Part shown: piece after piece, positions 27,491 to 40,234 of the stretch
How positions within the stretch are numbered: position 1 is the stretch's first letter
Layout of the letters: each line of letters begins with the position of its first letter
NCBI RefSeq assembly: GCF_900095385.1
Contig: NZ_FMID01000029.1
Coordinates: 1 to 49,614, forward strand
Length of the DNA: 49,614 nucleotides
Reading direction: 5' to 3'
Source: Methanoculleus chikugoensis
GTDB lineage: Archaea; Halobacteriota; Methanomicrobia; Methanomicrobiales; Methanoculleaceae
The notes under the pieces: model-generated
Databases searched by the model: none
Told to the model about the DNA's origin: nothing
Seen by the model: the letters and a program-made list of their open reading frames with translations, nothing else
Position numbers and translations under genes: made by a program

Positions 27491-27657
27491 GAAAAGTCCC
27501 CGTGCAGTGGACCGTGGGGGTATCGCCTTAGGGAGGAGGGGACAGGGGAGGGGGGAGCATCCCCCCTTCCCACCTGACGGTGGTCGAACTCCCCGTCAGC
27601 CCCACCCCCAATGGCGATGCCCCCTCGGAATCCGTGTTTGGGACACAATCCAAAGGT
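27491..27657. repeat. Dispersed intergenic repeat, copy B
   Basis: It matches copy A at 10505-10693 in order: AAGTCCC..GTGGACC, GGGGACAGG, the stem AGGGGGGA-GCA-TCCCCCCT (27549-27567), CCCCGTCAGCCCCACCCCC, ATGGCGAT, CGGAATCCGTG and CAAAGG. It has about 25 extra bases (CCTGACGGTGGTCGAACT region) between the stem and the CCCCGTCAG box, and lacks the insert after GTGGACC found in copy A. Confidence 0.75.
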
Positions 27658-27882
27658 CACGCGTGAGCACCGGCAGGTGCGAATGAACGGAGTTAGAGAA
27701 ATAGCCCCTCAACAGAGCCTGAATCCCGTTCTTTCAGAATGCGAAGCCACGAAGCACTGATGCTCAGGCTGCCTGCGATCCGGGTACTGATAAAAACGAG
27801 GTGAAGTTTGGCCTTTATGAAATGAGGGTGGGGGGGCCACACCCGAATGTTTCGTAGCCCGGTGTAATCTCGCTTGTGGTTG

Positions 27883-27918
27883 CTGAACGCTGGTTCAGGA
27901 ACGCCCGTGCCCTGAACC
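27883..27918. other. Alternative hairpin pair
   Basis: CTGAAC (27883-27888) can pair with GTTCAG (27893-27898). The same segment, extended to GGTTCAGG (27892-27899), can instead pair with CCTGAACC (27911-27918, loop 11 nt). The two folds exclude each other, as in attenuators or riboswitch-like RNAs. No ligand class is recognised. Confidence 0.35.
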
Positions 27919-28214
27919 GAACCCTTGCATCGTTGGTTGTAGAGCTTGATTGTGCAGCTGGTTGTGGTGATTGCTGATGGAATTGATTGACTGGTGAATG
28001 CTGGGTGTGGTAGTTCCCCGCTTCAGTGTTATCACGTCGCTTATATATTATTTTCCAATAAATATCTAAACGAATATATGTCTTGAAATATTAAACGGGG
28101 ATTCTATAAATCATCGTTAACCGAAAGAGCCGTTATTATTCCATAAAAAATTTGCGTGGGTAGTTATATGGTCGACTGTCGGATGACGCCCGGATCCGGT
28201 GCGGGTGCCGGTGT

Positions 28215-29072
28215 TCACTCCCGAAGGAGGGCGACCCGGGAGCCGACCGGGATACCGATATCCGCGCCGATTGGGGCGCATTTCACCGACATCAGGTAGG
28301 CGACGGGAGGGAGATCGCGGCCGTCGGAGAGCGACTCGTAGTTCGCCATGCCCTTCGCGATGACGAGCGTCGCGCGGTCGAGAGCGTCGGCGAGCGCCGG
28401 CGGGGCGTGCTCGCGGTTGAGCCCGAGTTCGGCGATGCCGTCCGTGGTGGGGGTGAGCAGGTCGACCCGGCGGTCGAGCCCGAGCGCCACGGCATCCTCC
28501 ATCGTTGCGTCGTTTAAGATCGGGGCTCCCCGGACGGCGAACGTGACGTGCGCGCCGTTTTTCTTGAGATAATCGGCGAACAGGGCGTCAAAGACGATCT
28601 CTCCACAGTTGTCGGCGAGGTAGACCACCCGGGAGGCGAGCCCCTCGATCGCGGCGGTGTCGTCGACGGTCAGCCCCGCCGCAAACTCCCGGCGGAAGAA
28701 CTCGACGAAGTTATCCGTGACGGTATGCGCCTGTGAGCCGTAGTCCAGCGTGTTGCCGATGACCGATGCAAGCGCAAGGTCGCGGAACGTCGCAAGTTCC
28801 CCGCGCACTGCTCGGCAGACAGCCGCCGCGTCGGCGTTGTTGCCCTTCTTCAACGACCGGTAGGGGTCGGGATCGCCGATCATCCGGTAGGCGAGCCGGT
28901 GCACCCGGCTCGCGATGACGGGTGCGGGAACCGGGTCGGCAGCGATGCGCTCAAGAAGGGTCCGGCACGCATCGACGATCTCGGAGACGCGCAGGGAATC
29001 GTCGATGCAGAGCCGGCTCTCGTACTCGACCCGGCTGATCAGGCAATCCGTGCAGTCTGCAGTCAACTTCAT
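28215..29072 (-). CDS. DUF89/ARMT1-like metal-dependent phosphatase
   Basis: The 285-aa protein begins MKLTADCTDC with the Cys-x2-Cys typical of archaeal DUF89 proteins. It carries the metal-site signature YLADNCGEIVFD and the downstream AKGMANYESL. DUF89 proteins are metal-dependent 'damage-control' phosphatases acting on sugar phosphates or related metabolites; the archaeal substrate is not established. I start at the ATG 29070-29072 because the family N-terminus begins there; a longer frame adds 17 unconvincing residues running toward the tRNA. It is transcribed in the same direction as tRNA-Pro, 42 nt further on. Confidence 0.85.
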   Translation of the reverse strand: MKLTADCTDCLISRVEYESRLCIDDSLRVSEIVDACRTLLERIAADPVPAPVIASRVHRLAYRMIGDPDPYRSLKKGNNADAAAVCRAVRGELATFRDLALASVIGNTLDYGSQAHTVTDNFVEFFRREFAAGLTVDDTAAIEGLASRVVYLADNCGEIVFDALFADYLKKNGAHVTFAVRGAPILNDATMEDAVALGLDRRVDLLTPTTDGIAELGLNREHAPPALADALDRATLVIAKGMANYESLSDGRDLPPVAYLMSVKCAPIGADIGIPVGSRVALLRE

Positions 29073-29114
29073 GCTACGGATAATTCTGTCGGGGACAGAG
29101 AAAAAATGGTCAGA

Positions 29115-29188
29115 TGGGGCCACTGCGATTTGAACGCAGGTCAGAAGACCCCCAGTCTCCTAGGATGGCCAGGCTACCCTATGGCCCC
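29115..29188 (-). tRNA. tRNA-Pro (GGG)
   Basis: On the minus strand the 74-nt sequence folds with acceptor GGGGCCA/TGGCCCC, anticodon stem GGAGA/TCTTC and loop CTGGGGG (anticodon GGG), T-arm with GTTCAAATC, and discriminator A. No CCA is encoded. A GATATATCT box near 29213-29222 lies upstream at TATA distance. Confidence 0.95.
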
Positions 29189-29250
29189 TTCCTTACTACA
29201 TACGCTCGAATTACAGATATATCTTCGCTTTGCGGGGGAGGAGTGATCCT

Positions 29251-29457
29251 CTATCCGCGCGCTTTCTTGTACTCCTCGACGCTTTTTGTCAGTTGTTCCA
29301 GTTCGGTGCCGGTGATCTCCATTCTGCCGGTCAATGCTTCGACCTCTTTGAGAAGTTGCTGGATGCGCACGTACATCACGTACATGATAAACAGCAGACA
29401 GACGATGGTTACCGAGAGCAGGACTATCATGACTGCGTTAATATCTATAGGTATCAT
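29251..29457 (-). CDS. Small membrane-anchored coiled-coil protein
   Basis: The product is 68 aa. One N-terminal transmembrane helix (about 9-30) is followed by a charged helix (about 31-66) with heptad-like spacing of Leu/Val/Met. It overlaps the stop of the minD-like gene by 4 nt (ATGA), so the two are co-translated. It could be a membrane anchor or partner for the MinD-type ATPase. I recognise no named family. Confidence 0.65.
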   Translation of the reverse strand: MIPIDINAVMIVLLSVTIVCLLFIMYVMYVRIQQLLKEVEALTGRMEITGTELEQLTKSVEEYKKARG

Positions 29458-30239
29458 GGTTCCCTCCTGAATAGTGCGCGGGCGAGCCGCTCGACAAATC
29501 CTTCCTGCACCTTGTGCGGCTCCTCCAGAACGGGGATGCCCGCCAACGTGGCTGCAATTCTTCTGAACGCTTTCGATGATTCGGAGCCTGGTGAACTGAC
29601 GACGACCGGTGTCTTTGCCGCCGCCGCCCTTCGGACGCTGGGGTCTTCGGGCACCGTATCGATGATCGATACGCCGAGAGTCTTCTCGATCTTCTTCCGG
29701 CTCATGTCGGTCTCTTCCAGTATCGCCCGGTTGAGGATGGCCCCTCCCATGGTGCCGCCGACCGTCTCCGTCAGGATCTTAATCTTCAGAGCATCCACGA
29801 TCGATGAGATCTCGGGGTTCACGACCAGCAGGACCTCGTCTGCCACGGTGAGCGGTATGACGCCATCCGTGCCGATGCCGGCGGGTGCATCGAGAAGCAG
29901 GAAATCGCAACGGTCGGTGAGATCGCACATCACGTCCCTGAGCCGTTCGGGGTTCGCGTTCTGGAACCCCTGGAGCGAGAGACCCGAAGGTACTACCTTG
30001 AGGCCGTACGGCCCCTCGTAAATTGCATCCCGGATGGACGCCTCCCCTGCCAGAACCTCGTGGAGCGTGATCGGGGTCTTGCCGAGCCCCAATACCAGTC
30101 CGAGGTTGGCCATCCCGACATCCGTGTCGACGATGCACGTCTCCCTGCCGAGCTGTGCCAGTGCTGTTCCCAGATTTGCGGTGACGGTCGTCTTTCCGGT
30201 TCCGCCTTTTCCGGAGGCGATAGCGTAGGCCCTGATCAT
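29454..30239 (-). CDS. minD: MinD/ParA-family ATPase
   Basis: The 261-aa protein has the deviant Walker A GKGGTGKT (residues 10-17, both lysines present), the switch I region VDTDVGMANLGLVLG, Walker B FLLLDAPAGIG, and a C-terminal segment (FVERLARALFRREP) that could form an amphipathic membrane helix as in MinD. Such ATPases position division, chemotaxis or surface machinery. The ATG at 30237-30239 is chosen because the Walker A must be close to the N-terminus; the longer frame runs past the TATA-like box near 30277-30290. The co-translated membrane coiled-coil protein suggests a dedicated partner. Confidence 0.85.
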   Translation of the reverse strand: MIRAYAIASGKGGTGKTTVTANLGTALAQLGRETCIVDTDVGMANLGLVLGLGKTPITLHEVLAGEASIRDAIYEGPYGLKVVPSGLSLQGFQNANPERLRDVMCDLTDRCDFLLLDAPAGIGTDGVIPLTVADEVLLVVNPEISSIVDALKIKILTETVGGTMGGAILNRAILEETDMSRKKIEKTLGVSIIDTVPEDPSVRRAAAAKTPVVVSSPGSESSKAFRRIAATLAGIPVLEEPHKVQEGFVERLARALFRREP

Positions 30240-30574
30240 CCAAAACCGTCTCAAGGATAGATCGTAGTTCCAAAACATAAACTTATTTATTTGCCTCGTA
30301 AGATTGGAGAGCACAAATATCGTTTTTGAAGGCAGAGGTACTTCTTATGGGGCAATTCTGACTGGAAACGGGCCGGAACACCTTCACGACCCTGTTTCAT
30401 GGTTATACCGCGGAGACGGGCGGCTCCGCGGCAACAGAATTTTTCCCCCTCGGAGACCGTGATCCCGTGTTATGCGTGGCAAAAGCGAGTTAGCAACGCG
30501 ATTTGATGCAATGCAGATTCGATATTCATATATGATGCGAAGAAGATATCTCACTGAGATATTTTGGGGTTAGC
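30240..30574. other. Divergent intergenic region with a terminator-like hairpin
   Basis: It contains the minD promoter (TATA-like A/T string near 30277-30292), the roadblock gene promoter (TTCATATATGA near 30523-30533), and between them a perfect 8-bp inverted repeat CCGCGGAG/CTCCGCGG followed by a T run. The hairpin does not belong to either flanking gene. Confidence 0.55.
30315..30445 (+). ncRNA. Candidate small RNA
   Basis: An A/T box CTTATTTATTTG (about 30280-30292) could place a plus-strand start near 30315. About 100 nt later comes the stem CCGCGGAG (30408-30415) / CTCCGCGG (30424-30431) with an 8-nt loop, then AACAGAATTTTTCC. Promoter-like box, no ORF and a terminator-like end together suggest a short transcript. 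There is no known family match. Confidence 0.25.
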
Positions 30575-30958
30575 ATGATGAGCCGTCATCCCTTTATGGA
30601 AGAGAGTGCCCGGAGGTACATCGGTGAGATCCAGTCGGTCGTCGGTGTTACCGCATGCGCTCTCGTATCCAGTGAGGGCAGAATTCTGGGCAAACATTTC
30701 CCGGAAGGTGACCTTACATCGTCGCTTTTCGCGGCGATGTGCGCAACGGTCCTCGCGTCGGCGGAGGCGGCTTGCGGCAGCGTTGACGTAGAGAGGCCGT
30801 GTCTGGTCGCCGTTGCCTCGGCCGACGCTGCAATCCTCATCGTGAGCGCCGGGGAGGCCACCCTGATCACGGCGGTAATTGATAAGTCAGCAGATCTCCC
30901 AACAGTACAGAGACAGTTATTGGACATAGCAGCCAGGATCGGAGAGGAGGAGGCATAA
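30575..30958 (+). CDS. Roadblock/LC7-domain protein
   Basis: This 127-aa single-domain protein has the Roadblock/LC7 pattern: helix, strand VTACALVSSEGRILGKHFPEG, helix with LFAAMCATVLASAEAACG, and strands PCLVAVASADAAILIVSAGEATLITAVI. Prokaryotic members (MglB-like) modulate small GTPases or act with signalling proteins. The two adjacent ATGs are at 30575 and 30578; TTTTGGGGTT precedes them. Its stop shares a base with the ATG of the response regulator (TAATG), so the two form one unit. Confidence 0.8.
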   Translation: MMSRHPFMEESARRYIGEIQSVVGVTACALVSSEGRILGKHFPEGDLTSSLFAAMCATVLASAEAACGSVDVERPCLVAVASADAAILIVSAGEATLITAVIDKSADLPTVQRQLLDIAARIGEEEA

Positions 30959-31593
30959 TGTATACGATATTGGTTGTCGACGATAGCCCCATGATCGTCG
31001 ATGTTTTTGTTACCATGCTGGAGCGTGGTGGCTATCGGCCGATCACCGCCTTCAGTGGCGGGGAGTGTCTTGAGGTCCTGAATGCGACCCCTCCCGACCT
31101 GGTCCTTCTGGACATCATGATGGAGCCGATGGACGGCTGGGAGACGCTCGAGCGGATCAAGACCAGCCCCGCGCTGCGGCATATCCCCGTCCTCATGCTG
31201 ACCGCAAAACCCCTCACGCCCGAAGAGGCGAACGAATACGGGCCCTACATCGAGGACTACATCCTCAAGCCCACCACCCATCACCAGCTCTACGAGGCCA
31301 TCGAGCACGTGCTGGCACGCCGGCACTCCATCGCCACCAATATCGAGCGGGCGCGCGAAGCCGGCGTGGACCAAAAACTCGTCGACGAGTACGAACGTCT
31401 CGCAAAGAGCGTCGATATCAATCGCCGCCTCTTAAAGATCCTTGAGACCACCTACAGCATCAAAGATACCCGGGCGGGCATGGGCGAAGACATCACGAGG
31501 GCGATCAAGAGCATGGCGGCGAGCATCAAGATCCAGGAAGAGCGGCTGAATCAGGTTCGCGCCGAGTTTGAAGGTCTTTTCGAGGCGCGTTGA
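30958..31593 (+). CDS. Response regulator with helical C-terminal extension
   Basis: The product is 211 aa. The N-terminal receiver domain (1-120) has Asp8-Asp9, phosphoacceptor Asp52 (LLDIMMEPMDGW), Thr82 and Lys104 in DYILKP, so all receiver residues are present. Residues 120-211 are helical and charged with no DNA-binding motif. This suggests output through protein contacts, perhaps with the co-encoded Roadblock protein. No histidine kinase gene lies nearby. Translation is coupled to the preceding gene. Confidence 0.88.
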   Translation: MYTILVVDDSPMIVDVFVTMLERGGYRPITAFSGGECLEVLNATPPDLVLLDIMMEPMDGWETLERIKTSPALRHIPVLMLTAKPLTPEEANEYGPYIEDYILKPTTHHQLYEAIEHVLARRHSIATNIERAREAGVDQKLVDEYERLAKSVDINRRLLKILETTYSIKDTRAGMGEDITRAIKSMAASIKIQEERLNQVRAEFEGLFEAR

Positions 31594-31671
31594 TCGACCT
31601 CGCTCTCCGGTTTGACGGCTCTGCCCCGGTATAACGGATTTTAAGCCCGGTCAGGGTCCCCTTCTTTCTCC

Positions 31672-32103
31672 CTAGTAACTATCCGCGCGTTCCTGCTTCC
31701 CGATGTAGACGATCGCGATCGTCAGCACGAGAATCGCCGCGAGCGTCATCCCGATATCGACGGGGTCGAGGTGTTCGACCCCGAAGGTCAGCACCCGCCG
31801 CACCATTGCGGTGATGCCTGCAATCAGGATCGGCGTCACGAGCACCCTGTTGGTCCTGAAATACGCCGTCACCGTCTCCAGGATCTCCACGATAATGAGG
31901 GTCAGAAGGAGCGCGTGCAGAACCTCGAGTATGCCCTGCGTCATATTATCGGTATGGATGAGCGCCGCTACCTGAATGATGACGTCGTAGAACGAGAATA
32001 TCGCGAGCAGGGAGAGCGAGGCGGCGATGAGCAGGTATATGCTCAGCGTTACCCATGATATGGCGGATATGGCCTTTTCCAGGCGGTTTTTAGCGGGGAT
32101 CAT
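31672..32103 (-). CDS. PsiE-like small membrane protein
   Basis: The 143-aa protein has four predicted transmembrane helices (about 15-40, 52-80, 85-108, 115-135) and an arginine-containing loop (TAYFRTNRVLVTP) typical of the phosphate-starvation-inducible PsiE family. The family role is unknown. The ATG at 32101-32103 is chosen; an in-frame upstream extension of 20 residues looks non-coding. The gene is convergent with the response regulator. Confidence 0.75.
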   Translation of the reverse strand: MIPAKNRLEKAISAISWVTLSIYLLIAASLSLLAIFSFYDVIIQVAALIHTDNMTQGILEVLHALLLTLIIVEILETVTAYFRTNRVLVTPILIAGITAMVRRVLTFGVEHLDPVDIGMTLAAILVLTIAIVYIGKQERADSY

Positions 32104-32293
32104 GGGGCACCCTGATTTGCGGGAATATGTATGTAAACAGAATCTTTGAGGAGCATTAAACATTCCGGTAGGTCTGCAGCGGGTTGGTAATTGAAAGGTT
32201 TATATCGTTAGACTGCGAATGATATGATACGCCCGCAAGTAAGTTATTTATACTATTCTCGCATTGTAATAATGCTGGATGGCAGTACGCGCG

Positions 32294-32367
32294 GGGCCTA
32301 TAGCTCAGTTAGGTAGAGCGCCTGGCTTTTAACCAGGTGGTCGGGGGTTCAAATCCCCTTGGGCCCG
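32294..32367 (+). tRNA. tRNA-Lys (TTT)
   Basis: The 74-nt sequence folds with acceptor GGGCCTA/TGGGCCC, anticodon stem CCTGG/CCAGG and loop CTTTTAA (anticodon TTT), D-arm AGCTCAGTTAGGTAGAGC, T-arm GGGGGTTCAAATCCCCT and discriminator G. No CCA is encoded. It precedes the RNA polymerase operon. A TATTTATA box lies near 32245-32252. Confidence 0.97.
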
Positions 32368-32445
32368 TTGCCATGGGCGATGTCTATGGGTTTTAACAAG
32401 GTGATGTATCTGATACGCAACTTTTTCGTCGGTGAGGTGTAGGTG

Positions 32446-32697
32446 ATGGGCACTTCACTTGACGTACGCAACCACGAGATGGTTCCGGACCATCAGATTA
32501 TGGACGAGGAAGAGGTCGCCGACCTTCTTGCGACGTACCATATAACTCTAGAGCAATTACCGAAAATCTACCACGACGATCCTGCAGCGAAGGCTATCGG
32601 GGGCGAGGTCGGGAACGTCATCCGGATCATTCGCGACAGCCGCACCGCAGGCAGAGCCGAAGCCTACAGGCTCGTTGTGAAGAGACCGAAGAAATAA
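32446..32697 (+). CDS. rpoH: RNA polymerase subunit H (Rpo5)
   Basis: This 83-aa archaeal homologue of the C-terminal part of eukaryotic Rpb5 sits at the downstream-DNA jaw. Recognisable stretches are [10 protein letters not shown] and [22 protein letters not shown] in parts. GGTGAGGTG lies 6-14 nt before ATG 32446; a GTG one codon upstream is in frame. It is the first gene of rpoH-B2-B1-A1-A2. Confidence 0.93.
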   Translation: MGTSLDVRNHEMVPDHQIMDEEEVADLLATYHITLEQLPKIYHDDPAAKAIGGEVGNVIRIIRDSRTAGRAEAYRLVVKRPKK

Positions 32698-32740
32698 ATT
32701 CAAAGGCCGGGAGCTGATCCATCTGTTAGATAGAAGTGTT

Positions 32741-34282
32741 TTGTCGAGAGCATATTTTGCGCGGGAGCACGTAGCACGCCACCAGCTGGACTCCTATAAC
32801 AACTTCCTCCTGCACAACCTTCAGAAAGTCGTCGATGAGCAGCGCGTCATCGAGACCGATATCGAGACCCGCGGGAAAGGGAAGGAGGCCGTGTGGGTCG
32901 AATTAGGCACAATCGAGGTGAAAAAGCCTCTTGTCCGTGAGGCGGACGGGTCGCAGTCCGAGCTCTTCCCGAGCGAGGCGCGTCTCCGAAACCTCACGTA
33001 TGCGGCACCCATTCAACTCGAGATGACGCTTGTCCAGGGTGAAGAAGCGCAGGACCCGATCGTCACCACCATCGGGCAGTTGCCGGTGATGGTGGGTTCG
33101 GCCGCCTGCAACCTCTACAACATGAGCGATCCCGAGCGGATCGAGCACGGTGAAGACCCCCTCGATCCCGGCGGCTACTTCGTCGTCAACGGCACGGAAC
33201 GGGTGCTGATGACGCTCGAAGATCTCGCCTCGAACAAGATCATGACCGAGTTCACCGAGCGCTACAACGAGCGGATCTACGTAGCGAAGGTCTTCTCGCA
33301 GTACCGGGGCTACCGCGCGCTCGTGATCGTCGAGCGGAACCGCAAAAACCTGCTCGAGGTCTCGTTCCCCTCGGTCGCCGGGCACCTCCGTTTCATCGAT
33401 CTGATGCGGGCGCTGGGGCTGCAGGGCGACCACGACATCGTGGAGGCGGTCTCGACCGACGAGGAGATCCTCACCTTCATGATGCAGAACCTGGAGGAGA
33501 GCGAGTGCGACACCGTCGACGAAGGCGTCATGTACGTCGGCAAGAAACTCGCGCCCAACCAGACGCGGGACTACCAGCGCAAGCGGGCGGAGTTCGTCCT
33601 TGACAACTACCTCCTGCCGCACCTGAATTATCTGATGCCGGTGGGCCTGAAAGAGGAGGACCCCGGCTACCGGTCGGCGGTCGAGGGTGTCCGTCTCGCA
33701 AAGGCGCACTTCCTCGGCCGCATGGCGGAGGCCTGTTTCGACCTGGTGCTTGACCGGCGCCGGATCGACGACAAGGACCATTATTCGAATAAGAGGCTGA
33801 AACTTGCCGGCGACCTGATGGAAGATCTCTTCCGGATCTCGCTCAACCGCCTGACGCGCGACGTGAAGTACCAACTCGAGCGGGCGAGCATGCGCCACCG
33901 CGACCTCTCGATCGGGACCGCCGTGCGCGCGGACGTCCTGACCGAACGGCTGCTGCACCCGCTTGCCACCGGCAACTGGGTGGGCGGGCGCACGGGCGTT
34001 TCGCAGCTCCTCGACCGGGTGGACCACATGGCGGTGCTCTCGCATCTCCGGCGCGTGATCTCCCCGCTCTCCCGCTCGCAGCCTCACTTCGAGGCCCGTG
34101 ACCTGCACCCCACCCAGTGGGGCCGGATCTGCCCGAGCGAGACGCCTGAGGGCCCGAACTGTGGACTGGTGAAGAACTTCGCCCAGATGGTCGAGATCAG
34201 CAAGGGCGTCATGAACGAAGAGGAAGTGAAGAACATTCTGTATGATATGGGCGTCATCGCCCTCCGGAGAGAGACGGCATGA
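32741..34282 (+). CDS. rpoB2: RNA polymerase subunit B'' (N-terminal part of Rpb2)
   Basis: The product is 513 aa or slightly more. Split B subunit, N-terminal piece: [80 protein letters not shown] (in parts) and the terminal [13 protein letters not shown]. No ATG or GTG is available at the natural N-terminus. TTG 32741 is the first ordinary start, but the codons before it (from CTG 32723) read L-L-D-R-S-V and look like family sequence. The true start may therefore be the CTG, preceded by GGGAG. Its stop overlaps the rpoB1 start (ATGA). Confidence 0.93.
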   Translation: MSRAYFAREHVARHQLDSYNNFLLHNLQKVVDEQRVIETDIETRGKGKEAVWVELGTIEVKKPLVREADGSQSELFPSEARLRNLTYAAPIQLEMTLVQGEEAQDPIVTTIGQLPVMVGSAACNLYNMSDPERIEHGEDPLDPGGYFVVNGTERVLMTLEDLASNKIMTEFTERYNERIYVAKVFSQYRGYRALVIVERNRKNLLEVSFPSVAGHLRFIDLMRALGLQGDHDIVEAVSTDEEILTFMMQNLEESECDTVDEGVMYVGKKLAPNQTRDYQRKRAEFVLDNYLLPHLNYLMPVGLKEEDPGYRSAVEGVRLAKAHFLGRMAEACFDLVLDRRRIDDKDHYSNKRLKLAGDLMEDLFRISLNRLTRDVKYQLERASMRHRDLSIGTAVRADVLTERLLHPLATGNWVGGRTGVSQLLDRVDHMAVLSHLRRVISPLSRSQPHFEARDLHPTQWGRICPSETPEGPNCGLVKNFAQMVEISKGVMNEEEVKNILYDMGVIALRRETA

Positions 34283-36093
34283 GACAGTCACGTGTCTTCG
34301 TTGACGGAGCCCTTATCGGGCTCGTGGACGACCCGCGGGAACTGGTCGAGCGGATGCGCGAGATGCGCCGGCGCGGCGAGATCTCCTCCGAGGTCAACGT
34401 ATCCTACAAGGAATTCAACAACGACGTCATCATCCATACCGACCGCGGCAGGGCGCGCCGGCCGCTGATCGTGGTCAAGGACGGCGTTGTGCAGGTGAGC
34501 GACGACGACATCGAGCGTCTCCGAAACAACGAGATTAACTTCGAGGATGTGGTGCGGAAGGGCGCTATCGAGTTCGTCGACGCCGAAGAGGAGGAGGATC
34601 TTTTCATCGCGATCAACGAGGGGGATCTCACTCCCGAGCACACGCACCTCGAGATCGACCCCTCGCTCATCCTGGGTATCGGTGCGGCGCACGTCCCGTT
34701 CCCCGAGCACAACGCCAGTCCCCGTGTCACCATGGGCGCCGGGATGGTCAAGCAGGCGCTCGGGTTCGGGACGGCAAACATGAAACTCCGGCCCGACACC
34801 CGGGGGCACATGCTCCACTACGGCCAGAAGCCGCTCACCTTCACCCAGACTTCGGATGCGATCGGCTCCGACGACCGGCCCGCAGGCCAGAACTTCGTCG
34901 TTGCCATCATCTCGTATGAAGGGTTCAATATCGAGGACGCGCTGATCATCAACAAGGCCTCCATCGACCGCGGCCTCGGGCGGTCGCACTTCTTCCGCAC
35001 TTACGACGGCGAAGAGCGGCGCTATCCCGGCGGCCAGGTCGACCGGATCGAGATCCCGGACGAAGAGGTCTCCGGTGCGCACGGCGCCGAGTTCTACGCG
35101 AACCTGGACGTCGACGGCGTCATCAATCCCGAGACGGTCGTCCGCGAGAAAGACGTGCTGATCGGGAAGACCTCCCCGCCGCGGTTCCTCGAAGAGCCGA
35201 CGAGCGAGCTCATCGCCGTCGAGAAGCGGCGCGACACCTCGGTCACGATGCGGAGCAACGAGCACGGTATCGTGGACACCGTCATCATCACCGAGGGCGA
35301 GAACTCTTCGCGGCTGGTGAAGGTCAGGACCCGTGACCTCCGGGTGCCGGAGGTCGGCGACAAGTTCGCGTCCCGGCACGGTCAGAAGGGCGTCATCGGG
35401 CTCATCCAGCCATCGGCGGATATGCCGTTCACCGAGTCGGGCATGACGCCCGACCTGATCATCAACCCCCACGCCGTCCCGAGCCGTATGACCATCGGGC
35501 ACATGCTCGAGATGCTGGGCGGCAAGGTCGGCTCGCTCGAGGGCCGCCGGATCAACGCGACCGCGTTCCGCGGCGAGCGCGAGGCAAACCTCCGGAATTC
35601 GCTCAAGGAGCTCGGGTTTGCGCACAACGGCCGCGAAGTCATGTATGACGGCACCACCGGCCGGCAGTTTGCGGCCGATATCTACGTCGGTGTCATCTAC
35701 TACCAGAAGCTCTATCACATGGTATCGAGCAAGATGCACGCGCGGTCGCGCGGTCCCGTGCAGGTGCTCACCCGCCAGCCGACCGAAGGGCGTGCCCGCG
35801 AGGGCGGTCTCCGGTTCGGTGAGATGGAGCGGGACGTGATGATCGGCCACGGTGCGGCCATGGCCTTGAAAGAACGTCTCCTCGACGAGTCGGACAAGGT
35901 GACCCAGTGGGTCTGCGCGAAGTGCGGTATGGTGGCGATGGTCGACCGGAAACGGAAGGTGACGCGGTGCCTTGCCTGCGGCAGCGAGACCGATATCTAC
36001 CCCGTCGAGATGAGCTACGCCTTCAAGCTCCTCCTCGACGAGATGAAGAGTATGGGCATTGCTCCCCGCCTGAGACTCGACGATATGGTGTAA
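34279..36093 (+). CDS. rpoB1: RNA polymerase subunit B' (C-terminal part of Rpb2)
   Basis: The 604-aa protein contains the active-centre region [31 protein letters not shown], and the C-terminal zinc site CAKCG ... CLACG (about residues 550-575). The split between B'' and B' is a standard methanogen feature. It is translationally coupled to rpoB2 and 21 nt before rpoA1. Confidence 0.97.
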   Translation: MRQSRVFVDGALIGLVDDPRELVERMREMRRRGEISSEVNVSYKEFNNDVIIHTDRGRARRPLIVVKDGVVQVSDDDIERLRNNEINFEDVVRKGAIEFVDAEEEEDLFIAINEGDLTPEHTHLEIDPSLILGIGAAHVPFPEHNASPRVTMGAGMVKQALGFGTANMKLRPDTRGHMLHYGQKPLTFTQTSDAIGSDDRPAGQNFVVAIISYEGFNIEDALIINKASIDRGLGRSHFFRTYDGEERRYPGGQVDRIEIPDEEVSGAHGAEFYANLDVDGVINPETVVREKDVLIGKTSPPRFLEEPTSELIAVEKRRDTSVTMRSNEHGIVDTVIITEGENSSRLVKVRTRDLRVPEVGDKFASRHGQKGVIGLIQPSADMPFTESGMTPDLIINPHAVPSRMTIGHMLEMLGGKVGSLEGRRINATAFRGEREANLRNSLKELGFAHNGREVMYDGTTGRQFAADIYVGVIYYQKLYHMVSSKMHARSRGPVQVLTRQPTEGRAREGGLRFGEMERDVMIGHGAAMALKERLLDESDKVTQWVCAKCGMVAMVDRKRKVTRCLACGSETDIYPVEMSYAFKLLLDEMKSMGIAPRLRLDDMV

Positions 36094-36114
36094 GAGAGGG
36101 GGCACAATCAAACT

Positions 36115-39932
<3,818 letters not shown>

Positions 39933-39943
39933 GAGAAATCATA

Positions 39944-40231
39944 ATGGACTTTAATGCTTCACTACGCAAAGCCGTGAAGACTGGTACCGTATTCCTGGGC
40001 CGGAACAAGACCCAGGAATCCATCGAAGAAGGCAAGGCCAAACTTATTGTGGTGGCCAGGAACAGCCCGGAATCCGTTAAAAATCTGGTGAATGAGATCG
40101 ATATCCCGGTCTACGTCTACGAAGGTTCGAGCGTCCAGCTCGGGAAAGCCTGCGGCAGACCGTACGTCGTCAGTGCGCTCGCCGTGATCGAGCCGGGCGA
40201 ATCCGATATCCTGAATGCTGCGAGAGTGTAG
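39944..40231 (+). CDS. rpl30e: Ribosomal protein L30e
   Basis: This 95-aa L7Ae/L30e-fold protein of the large ribosomal subunit includes TVFLGRNKTQESIEEGKAKL, VVARNSPESV and LGKACGRPYVVSALAV, in the expected order. Its position between rpoA2 and nusA is the classic archaeal arrangement. An AGGAGAAATC site precedes the ATG. Confidence 0.95.
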   Translation: MDFNASLRKAVKTGTVFLGRNKTQESIEEGKAKLIVVARNSPESVKNLVNEIDIPVYVYEGSSVQLGKACGRPYVVSALAVIEPGESDILNAARV

Positions 40232-40234
40232 ACG

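Larger units (their letters stand above)
27298..28214. other. Long gene-free region between pgk and the DUF89 gene
   Basis: No protein gene is supported in about 915 nt. From left to right it holds terminator-like hairpins, a second copy of the dispersed repeat (27491-27657), a GCACC-GGCA-GGTGC hairpin near 27664-27680, mutually exclusive stems at 27883-27918, a strongly G/T-biased stretch (about 27860-28015), and an A/T-rich block (about 28030-28150) with several TATA-like strings. Confidence 0.65.
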
